Assembly (NCBI RefSeq): GCF_021117425.1
Contig: NZ_CP088298.1
Span: 1,736,001-1,800,000, forward strand
Reading direction: 5' to 3'
DNA from: Brevibacterium zhoupengii
Lineage (GTDB): Bacteria; Actinomycetota; Actinomycetes; Actinomycetales; Brevibacteriaceae
Length of the DNA stretch: 64,000 nucleotides
The notes below the pieces were generated by a model, which searched no databases, had not been told where the DNA came from, and was given only the letters and a program-made list of their open reading frames with translations. The translations under genes and the position numbers were made by a program. Shown here piece after piece: positions 58,156-64,000 of the stretch (its first letter is position 1; each line of letters begins with the position of its first letter).

Positions 58156-58212
58156 AAGTGGCCGGTAGATGTTGTCTCGTGATTGACCTGCGAGTTCATC
58201 TGCCGGCCACTT
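58156..58212. terminator. Long hairpin between monooxygenase and MFS genes
   Basis: AAGTGGCCGGTAGATG (58156-58171) pairs with CATCTGCCGGCCACTT (58197-58212), 16 pairs with one G-T wobble around a 25-base loop. It starts 63 bp after the monooxygenase stop and ends 58 bp before the next ATG. Without a T-run it may terminate the monooxygenase transcript or act as leader structure for the MFS gene. Confidence 0.55.
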
Positions 58213-58269
58213 CTGGTGGATAATGGTCTGCGGCCATTTTCCGATCCGCCGATCACCTGAGGATCCCGC

Positions 58270-59535
58270 ATGAGCGCAGCGACGCCCAAGACCACTGCCG
58301 AGACCACCTCGGCGCCCGCCTACAAACGTAAGGCGCTCTTCGCCGCAGCTGTCGGATACGGGCTCGACGGCTTCGATCTGCTCATCCTCAGCTTCGCCCT
58401 CGGCGGGATCATCGCCACCTTCGGACTCAGCGACGTCGAAGCGGGATCACTGTCGACGATCACCCTCTTCGGAGCGGTCCTCGGCGGCATCATCTTCGGA
58501 TCGCTGGCCGACCGCTACGGTCGCGTCCGCGTTCTGACCTGGACCGTTCTCATCTTCGCCGTGTTCACCGGACTGAGCTCAATTGCGCAGGGATACTGGG
58601 ACATGGCCGCCTACCGGTTCATCGCCGGCATCGGAATCGGCGGCGAGTTCGGCATCGGCATGGCATTGGCCGCCGAGGCGGTGCCGGCCAACCAGCGTGC
58701 CCGAGCCACCTCATGGGTGGGCGTGGGGTTCCAGATCGGTGTGTTCGCCGCCGCGATCGTGTCCGCTCCGGTGATCGCTCTGTGGGGTTGGCGGGCACTG
58801 TTCGTCATCGGTCTCTTCCCCGCGATCTTCGCCTTCGTCATTCGCCGAGGTGTCGAGGAGCCGGATAAGTTCATAAAGTCACAGCAGGGGCAGATAGCGG
58901 GGGAGTCGGGAGGCTCAGCGGAGCTGCCGACATTCGGCGCAAAGATCCGTGCGCTGGTCAAAGACAAGGCGACCGTGAAGATCACCTTCGCCCTCACCGT
59001 CCTCTCGACGGTGCAGAACTTCGGGTACTTCGGCATCATCGCCTGGCTGCCCAACTATCTGTCCGAGAAGATGGACCTCGGTGTGACGAAGGGATCGCTG
59101 TGGACGGCGGTGACGGTGATCGGAATGCTCGCCGGCATCCTCATCTTCGGTCAGGTCGCCGATCGACTGGGCAGGCGTCCGGCGTTCTGGATCTTCCAGG
59201 CCGGGGCGATCGTCTCGATCCTCGTCTACAGTCAGATGACCGACCCGACCGCACTGCTCATCGGCGGCTTCTTCATGGGGGCGTTCGCAAACGGCATGCT
59301 CGGCGGTCATGGTGCCCTGCTGGCAGAGATGTATCCCACCCAGGTGCGTGCCACGGCGCAGAACGTCGTCTTCAACATTGGCCGCGCCCTCGGCGGACTC
59401 GCGCCCGTGGTCATCGCACTGCTCGCGGACTCCTTCGGATTCGCCTTCGCTTTGGCACTGCTGCCGACCATCTACCTCATCCAGTTCCTCGCCATGTTCC
59501 TGCTCCCGGAGAAGCGCGGCATCGAACTGGAGTAG
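58270..59535 (+). CDS. MFS transporter, aromatic acid/sialate-type (AAHS-like)
   Basis: A 421-residue transporter with twelve helices. FAAAVGYGLDGFDLLILSFALGGII (helix 1 Asp), FGSLADRYGRVRVLTW (loop 2-3), RFIAGIGIGGEFGIGMALAAEAVP (helix 4) and FGQVADRLGRRPAFWIFQAG (loop 8-9) are typical of the AAHS/NanT/shikimate branch. It likely imports an organic acid. It lies after the large hairpin behind the monooxygenase gene and 89 bp before a second MFS gene, and may form a transporter pair with it. No dedicated regulator is adjacent. Confidence 0.9.
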   Translation: MSAATPKTTAETTSAPAYKRKALFAAAVGYGLDGFDLLILSFALGGIIATFGLSDVEAGSLSTITLFGAVLGGIIFGSLADRYGRVRVLTWTVLIFAVFTGLSSIAQGYWDMAAYRFIAGIGIGGEFGIGMALAAEAVPANQRARATSWVGVGFQIGVFAAAIVSAPVIALWGWRALFVIGLFPAIFAFVIRRGVEEPDKFIKSQQGQIAGESGGSAELPTFGAKIRALVKDKATVKITFALTVLSTVQNFGYFGIIAWLPNYLSEKMDLGVTKGSLWTAVTVIGMLAGILIFGQVADRLGRRPAFWIFQAGAIVSILVYSQMTDPTALLIGGFFMGAFANGMLGGHGALLAEMYPTQVRATAQNVVFNIGRALGGLAPVVIALLADSFGFAFALALLPTIYLIQFLAMFLLPEKRGIELE

Positions 59536-59624
59536 GTGGACAGCTCAGACGACCCGGCGGCCCGTGACATTTTGTGACGGCCGGGGGAACGGGCGAGGGC
59601 GTGCCCAGACCATACTGAGCGATT

Positions 59625-61160
59625 GTGAATAGTCCAGAACCGGCCGGCACCTCGGCGCACGCACCAGAGACCACCAGCACCGGAGGATCGTCTTCGCGGA
59701 TCATCCGCAGCGCCTCCGACATCCATTCGGTCCTCGCCGAATTCGGATCCCAGGGCACGAAGACCAAGGCAGTCATCATCCTCGCCCTCGGCGGGATCTT
59801 CATGGACGCCTATGACTTCTCCTCCCTGGCCTTCGGCATCACCGCGATCAAGGAGCAGTTCGGGCTCTCTGGTTTCATGACTGGGCTCGTCAATGCCTCG
59901 ATCATGGTCGGAGCGGTCATCGGCGCTCTCTTCGGCGGGTACCTCGTCGACCGCTTCGGGCGCTACAAACTGTTCATGGCCGACATGGTCTTCTTCGTCG
60001 TCGCCGCAATCGGCTGTGCCGTGGCTCCCAACGAATGGGTCCTCATCTTCTTCCGGTTCATCATGGGCATCGGTGTGGGCCTCGACCTGCCGGTGGCGAT
60101 GGCCTTCCTCGCCGAGTTCTCCAAGCTCAAGGGCAAGGGAAACCGCTCCCAGCGCGTCAACGCCTGGTCACCTGCCTGGTACATCGCCACCGGCATCGGC
60201 TACCTCGTCGTCCTCATCATCTTCGTCAGCCTGCCCTATGACCAGCACGCCATCCTGTGGCGAATCGTCGTCGGCTTCGGCGCGGTTCCCGCCCTCATCG
60301 TGCTCCTCGTCCGTCGCCGCTACCTCGCTGAATCACCTGAATGGCTGGCCAATCAAGGCGACCTGCGCGCGGCCGTGGACGTCATGCGCTCACACCACAA
60401 CCTTGATGTCAGGCTTGCAGACGATGCGAAACGCAGCACCTCGGAGTCGGCGGATACGCTCGCGAACGAAGCACTCACACCGCAAGCACTCACGTCGCAA
60501 ACACCTCAGCCGCAAGCACCCAAGCGCGGAGGCAAGTGGAGCGGGTTCGCAGAACTCTTCGCTCCGCAGTACCGTGTGCGCACGATCGTCGCGCTCTGCG
60601 TGTCCGTGTTCTCCACCTTCGGCTACAACGCCGTCGCCTACGGCACCCCGCTGATCATCACGACGCTCTTCCACCAGACTCCGCTGGTCACGATCATCGC
60701 CTCACTCGTCATCAACCTCGGCTTCGGGGCCATCGGAGGCCTCTTGGGCATGACGATCGTCAACCGATTCGGCACCCGCCGCATCACGCTCGTCGGCTTC
60801 GCGATCCAGGCCGCGGCACTGGCTCTGCTGGCCATCGTCGGCATCCCCACCGGTGCTCTCGTCTTGGTGTCGGTGGCAATGCTCGCCGCCTTCGTCTTCG
60901 CGCAGGCAGGCGGACCCGGAGCCAACCTGATGAACTACGCCACCCTGTCCTACCCGACGAGGCTGCGCGGAATCGGCATCGGATTCAACCAGTCCGTGCT
61001 GCGTGCGTTCTCGATCGTCTCCCTCATCATGTTCCCGATCCTGGCCGGCTCGATGGGCACCGGTGTCTTCTGGATCGTTGCGTGCGCACCGTTGGCCGGA
61101 GCCATCGCCGTCGGCATCGTCAAATGGGATCCGACGGCCAAGGACGTCGAAGACGAATAA
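59625..61160 (+). CDS. MFS transporter, sugar/metabolite type, with repeat-containing central loop
   Basis: A 511-residue transporter. GGIFMDAYDFSSLAFGITAIKEQFGL in helix 1, GGYLVDRFGRYKLFMADM (loop 2-3), FRFIMGIGVGLDLPVAMAFLAEFS (helix 4) and the loop 8-9 motif VNRFGTRRITLVGF are intact. The central cytoplasmic loop has a five-residue repeat run ALTPQ-ALTSQ-TPQPQ-APK, encoded by 15-bp DNA repeats near 60470-60520. The GTG start at 59625 follows CATACT by 8 bases, so the mRNA may be leaderless. The N-terminus has about 45 low-complexity residues before helix 1. The substrate is unknown. Confidence 0.88.
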   Translation: MNSPEPAGTSAHAPETTSTGGSSSRIIRSASDIHSVLAEFGSQGTKTKAVIILALGGIFMDAYDFSSLAFGITAIKEQFGLSGFMTGLVNASIMVGAVIGALFGGYLVDRFGRYKLFMADMVFFVVAAIGCAVAPNEWVLIFFRFIMGIGVGLDLPVAMAFLAEFSKLKGKGNRSQRVNAWSPAWYIATGIGYLVVLIIFVSLPYDQHAILWRIVVGFGAVPALIVLLVRRRYLAESPEWLANQGDLRAAVDVMRSHHNLDVRLADDAKRSTSESADTLANEALTPQALTSQTPQPQAPKRGGKWSGFAELFAPQYRVRTIVALCVSVFSTFGYNAVAYGTPLIITTLFHQTPLVTIIASLVINLGFGAIGGLLGMTIVNRFGTRRITLVGFAIQAAALALLAIVGIPTGALVLVSVAMLAAFVFAQAGGPGANLMNYATLSYPTRLRGIGIGFNQSVLRAFSIVSLIMFPILAGSMGTGVFWIVACAPLAGAIAVGIVKWDPTAKDVEDE

Positions 61161-61161
61161 A

Positions 61162-61360
61162 TGGTATGCCAAAAATCTGAGAGCAGAACCGTCACCTTCG
61201 AGCCCGTGACCAGCGGCTGAGCCTCCCGCACGATCGCTGTAGTAGAGCTTATCTGCGGCTCTATTGCGAATGTGTCATTGCGCACGGCTTGTGACTGGGG
61301 TTACGCTGAGTTCGAAAGAACCCGCCGTCACAGCGCAGTGATATCAAATTTGGTATCCCA
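61162..61360. promoter_or_regulatory. Two TGGTATnCCA sites upstream of the NCS1-racemase genes
   Basis: TGGTATGCCA (61162-61171) and TGGTATCCCA (61351-61360) resemble operators of FCD-type GntR regulators; the second is part of an 18-bp near-palindrome GATATCAAATTTGGTATC (61340-61357) ending 34 bp before the ATG. A GntR-FCD gene lies just beyond the cluster (63703 leftward), a plausible binder. The 231-bp gap holds no ORF. Confidence 0.45.
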
Positions 61361-61391
61361 GCTCTGTGCCTTGCAGATTTGAGTGGCACCC

Positions 61392-62909
61392 ATGGCAAAG
61401 ACCGAGGTCACGCACGACTCCACGCCTACCTGGATGGGGCCGAGCCCCGAACAGCTGGCCGCGCATCGCATCAGTCCCCGGTTCTACAACTCGGATCTGG
61501 CGCCCAGTCGCAAGGAGGGGCGCAGTTGGACGGCCTACAGTGTCTTCACTCTCTGGGCCAACGACGTCCACTCGCTGGGCAACTACGGGTTCGCTCTCGG
61601 ACTCTTCGCCCTGGGGCTGGGAGCGTGGCAGATCCTCGTGGCGCTGCTCGTCGGCGCGGCACTGCTCTTCTTCCTGCTCACGCTCTCCGGCTTCATGGGT
61701 CACAAGACGGGAGTGCCCTACCCGGTGATGAGCCGCATCGCGTTCGGCGTCCACGGCGCGCAGCTGGCGGCATCTGTGCGCGGAATCGTGGCCATCGCCT
61801 GGTTCGGCATCCAGACTTACTTGGCCTCCAGCGTCCTCAACGTCCTACTCATCACCCTCATTCCCGGTCTCCAGTCGTGGGCAGACACCGAGTTCCTCGG
61901 ACTCTCCGGACTGGGCTGGTTCTCGTTCACTCTGCTGTGGATCGTCCAGGTCATCATCGTCAGCTACGGCATGGAGATGATCCGAAAATACGAGGCGATC
62001 GCCGGACCGATCATTCTCGTCACCTTCGTCTCACTGGCCATCTGGATGCTCTCTCGCGTTGACTTCTCCATCTCCTGGGCCAGAGAGGACGCCCTGTCGG
62101 GGTGGCCGATGTGGATGCATATCCTCGGCGGCGGGTCCCTGTGGGTCGCGATCTACGGCACCTTTGTCCTCAACTTCTCCGACTTCACCCGCGCCGCGAA
62201 GAAGAAGGGGTCGATCGTCGTCGGCAACTTCTGGGGCATCCCGATCAACATGCTCGTCTTCGGCCTCGTCGTGATCTCGCTGGCCGGCGCCCAGTACAAG
62301 ATCGACGGCACGGTCATCACCTCACCGGCCGATATCGTGCAGACCATCGGCAACCCGATCCTCTTGGCGCTGGCTTCCCTTGCATTGCTCATCCTCACGG
62401 TTGCGGTCAATCTCATGGCGAACTTCGTCGCCCCGACCTACGCGCTGACGAATATGTTCCCGCGCCACCTCAACTTCCGCAGCGCAGCGATCATCAGCGC
62501 GGTCATCGGCTTCGTCATCCTGCCGTGGAACCTCTACGACTCACCCGTCGTCATCGTCTACTTCCTGGGCGGGCTCGGCGCCCTGCTGGGACCCCTGTTC
62601 GGGGTCATCATGGTCGACTACTGGGTGATCCGGAAGACGAAGGTCAACGTTCCGCAGCTCTACACAGAGGCGGGCGACGGTGAGTACTTCTACCACCGCG
62701 GAGTGAACTGGCGCGCCATCGGTGCCTTCATCCCCGCCTCCGTCATCTCACTCGTCTTCGCTCTGGTCCCGGCGTTCGCAGGACTCTCCGAATTCTCCTG
62801 GTTCAGCGGAGCTGGCATCGCGGCCATCATCTACTTCATCATCGCCCGCCGGAACTTCACCTTCCGCGAGGTCGACGGCGAAGAGATCGCCGTTCCCACC
62901 ACACACTGA
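61392..62909 (+). CDS. NCS1-family hydantoin/allantoin-type permease
   Basis: A 505-residue transporter resembling Mhp1 (benzyl-hydantoin permease) and allantoin permeases: ISPRFYNSDLAPSRKEGRSWTAYSVFTLWANDVHSLGNYGFA (N-terminal signature), GHKTGVPYPVMSRIAFGVHGAQL, GIVAIAWFGIQTYLASSVL, NFSDFTRAAKKKGSIVVGNFWGIP, and late DYWVIRKTKVNVPQLYTEAGDGEYFYHRGVNWRAI. The ATG at 61392 is taken as start; a GTG nine bases earlier is possible. It is followed after 14 bp by a hydantoin-racemase-like gene, so the pair probably handles a hydantoin or allantoin-like ring compound. Confidence 0.92.
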   Translation: MAKTEVTHDSTPTWMGPSPEQLAAHRISPRFYNSDLAPSRKEGRSWTAYSVFTLWANDVHSLGNYGFALGLFALGLGAWQILVALLVGAALLFFLLTLSGFMGHKTGVPYPVMSRIAFGVHGAQLAASVRGIVAIAWFGIQTYLASSVLNVLLITLIPGLQSWADTEFLGLSGLGWFSFTLLWIVQVIIVSYGMEMIRKYEAIAGPIILVTFVSLAIWMLSRVDFSISWAREDALSGWPMWMHILGGGSLWVAIYGTFVLNFSDFTRAAKKKGSIVVGNFWGIPINMLVFGLVVISLAGAQYKIDGTVITSPADIVQTIGNPILLALASLALLILTVAVNLMANFVAPTYALTNMFPRHLNFRSAAIISAVIGFVILPWNLYDSPVVIVYFLGGLGALLGPLFGVIMVDYWVIRKTKVNVPQLYTEAGDGEYFYHRGVNWRAIGAFIPASVISLVFALVPAFAGLSEFSWFSGAGIAAIIYFIIARRNFTFREVDGEEIAVPTTH

Positions 62910-62923
62910 TTGAGAGCCCTGCC

Positions 62924-63649
62924 ATGAAAATTCTCGTCGTCAACGTGAACACGACTGAGTCGATGACCGAGGGAATCGCCCGCGCGGCTCGGGAAGCCGC
63001 CTCGGCGGGCACCGAGATCATTGCGCTGACCCCCAGCTTCGGAGCCGAGTCCTGCGAAGGAAATGTCGAGAGCTATCTCGCGGCGCTGGGCGTCATGGAC
63101 GCGGTGATGAAATACCCGGGGGAGTTCGACGCCGTCATCCAGGCCGGGTACGGCGAGCATGGGCGCGAAGGACTCCAGGAGCTCCTCGATGTGCCCGTCA
63201 TCGACATCACCGAGGCGGGTGCAGCGTTGGCGATGTTCCTCGGCCACCGATTCGCGGTCGTCACGACACTCGATCGTACCGTCCCCCTCATCGAGGACCG
63301 GCTCCTCCTGGCAGGACTCAACACCCACTGCACCTCGGTCCGTGCCTCCGGGATGGCCGTGCTTGAGCTGGAGAATCAGCCCGAGCGCGCGGTGGAGGCG
63401 ATCGCTGATCAAGCCGCCGAGGCGGTCGAGCGTGACCGTGCAGAGGCCATCGTCCTCGGGTGCGGGGGAATGGCCGACCTCAAACAGATCATCGTCGAAC
63501 GCTGCGATGTCCCCGTCGTCGACGGAGTCACCGCCGCCGTGAAACTGGCCGAATCGTTGGTGGGACTGGGGCTGAAGACCTCGAAGGTGCGGACCTATGC
63601 GCCGGCGCGTCCGAAGCAGCTGAGCGGCTGGCCCTTCAGCGCAGCGTGA
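62924..63649 (+). CDS. Hydantoin racemase/Asp-Glu racemase family protein with a single catalytic cysteine
   Basis: A 241-residue protein of the HyuE/allantoin racemase family (ILVVNVNTTESMTEGIARAARE, VIDITEAGAALAMFLGHRFAVVTTLDR, AIVLGCGGMADL). The second catalytic Cys is present (Cys180), but the first is replaced: the segment reads IQAGYGEHG, with Gly75 where two-cysteine racemases have Cys in a CFGDP-like motif. Arylmalonate decarboxylase has the same Gly/Cys arrangement, so racemisation may be impaired and another activity is possible. It follows the NCS1 permease by 14 bp. Downstream are 15-bp tandem repeats and a converging GntR gene. Confidence 0.85.
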   Translation: MKILVVNVNTTESMTEGIARAAREAASAGTEIIALTPSFGAESCEGNVESYLAALGVMDAVMKYPGEFDAVIQAGYGEHGREGLQELLDVPVIDITEAGAALAMFLGHRFAVVTTLDRTVPLIEDRLLLAGLNTHCTSVRASGMAVLELENQPERAVEAIADQAAEAVERDRAEAIVLGCGGMADLKQIIVERCDVPVVDGVTAAVKLAESLVGLGLKTSKVRTYAPARPKQLSGWPFSAA

Positions 63650-63661
63650 GCTCAGCGCCCA

Positions 63662-63700
63662 GCTGACTCAGGCCCGGCTGACTCAGGCCCGGCTGACTCG
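63662..63700. repeat. 15-bp tandem repeats between converging genes
   Basis: GCTGACTCAGGCCCG occurs at 63662-63676 and 63677-63691, followed by a partial third copy (GCTGACTCG) that runs into the palindrome GACTCGAGTC. It lies between the racemase-like stop and the GntR stop codon (63703-63705). Confidence 0.85.
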
Positions 63701-63702
63701 AG

Positions 63703-64000
63703 TCAGTCTGACTCGGCTCCTTCGCGTGACTCAGTTCCCTCATCGACAGCCTTGGCGAGGCGTTCCTTGTGCTTGTCGTGCTGCTCCTGGCTCGTTCCCA
63801 GGTGCCGGGCAGCCAGATCCCTGACCTTCGCCTGATCGCGATGGGCGATCGCATCGTAGAGCTGAGCGTGCTCGGTGGCGACGAAGTCGAGGTCATCATG
63901 CTGGCTCAACTGCCAGCGCATACGCGAGTCGAGGAGCTCACCGATCTCGACCAGGAGCCGGTTGCCGGAGAGCTCGGTGACGATGGCATGGAAGTCCGCC
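63703..64000 (-). CDS. GntR-family regulator, FCD domain, C-terminal part (cut by window edge)
   Basis: The last 98 codons of a leftward gene. ADFHAIVTELSGNRLLVEIGELLDSRMRWQLSQHDDLDFVATEHAQLYDAIAHRDQAKVRDLAARHLGTS is the C-terminal half of an FCD effector domain, including the metal-site histidines of FHAI, EHAQLYDAI and RHLG. The winged helix lies outside the window. A charged tail (HKERLAKAVDEGTESREGAESD) follows. Its place beside the NCS1-racemase pair makes it the likely regulator of those genes. Confidence 0.85.
   Translation of the reverse strand, partial: ADFHAIVTELSGNRLLVEIGELLDSRMRWQLSQHDDLDFVATEHAQLYDAIAHRDQAKVRDLAARHLGTSQEQHDKHKERLAKAVDEGTESREGAESD

Noticed and set aside
1661-59657. 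CACCTCGGCG as a polar Chi- or KOPS-like motif
   Set aside because: Orientations are nearly balanced (15 versus 11) and alternate along the window, so a strand-polar function is not supported here; an inverted-pair use in a terminator points elsewhere.
1-64000. tRNA, rRNA, prophage or insertion-sequence content
   Set aside because: No integrase, transposase, phage structural genes, rRNA segments or tRNA-like cloverleaf were recognised in either strand.

Overview
The window is high-GC DNA from an actinomycete. A DUF222/13E12-type HNH protein, an Rv2578c-type radical SAM gene behind a perfect actinobacterial LexA box, an ECF sigma/zinc-finger anti-sigma pair, abundant GTG starts and ATGA/GTGA overlaps all fit Actinobacteria. 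The gene mix (many amino-acid, nucleobase and organic-acid transporters, M20 amidohydrolases, a DmoA-type monooxygenase) suggests a Brevibacterium-like member of the Micrococcales; the genus is an inference. It reads as ordinary chromosome, with no prophage, rRNA, tRNA, CRISPR or insertion sequence recognised.

Layout. 1-8.1 kb: a fructosamine-kinase-like fragment, a YfcC-type permease, a divergent LysR gene, and six tightly coupled genes (two [2Fe-2S] proteins, two FAD proteins, a DctM-like permease, an Asp/Glu-racemase-like enzyme) that look like a catabolic unit for an amino acid or opine. 8.1-12.1 kb: a leftward cluster (DUF998, BKACE, Mph-like kinase, pyridine-nucleotide oxidoreductase) with a LexA-like box upstream. 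12.3-20 kb: envelope and stress genes (GRPV-repeat membrane protein, TM2-Ltp protein, cardiolipin synthase, ECF sigma/anti-sigma, DoxX-like protein, AbgA-like amidohydrolase). 20-27.8 kb: two alcohol dehydrogenases, a metallo-beta-lactamase-fold hydrolase, a FmdB zinc ribbon, an aldehyde dehydrogenase, a GntR regulator and a CoA transferase, possibly a lactone/alcohol-to-CoA-ester route. 27.8-34.1 kb: M20 peptidase, PucR regulator, MatC-like permease, then an NTF2-like protein coupled to an NCS1 permease. 34.3-36.7 kb: DUF222-HNH. 37-40.5 kb: a DesK/DesR-like two-component system followed by a fatty-acid desaturase. 40.6-54.4 kb: hydrolases, MgtC and three TetR genes, two of them divergent from related ABC-2/YhgE-like membrane proteins (one a tandem duplication), then DsbA-like and LexA-box radical SAM genes. 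54.5-64 kb: flavin reductase, transporters and a DmoA-type monooxygenase, then an NCS1 permease with a hydantoin-racemase-like enzyme and a GntR fragment.

Two window-wide patterns stand out. The word CACCTCGGCG (usually CCACCTCGGCG) occurs at least 26 times on the two strands and forms the stem of a perfect terminator hairpin, like a DNA uptake sequence. Short tandem duplications of 14-28 bp recur at the 3' ends of genes and inside protein linkers.
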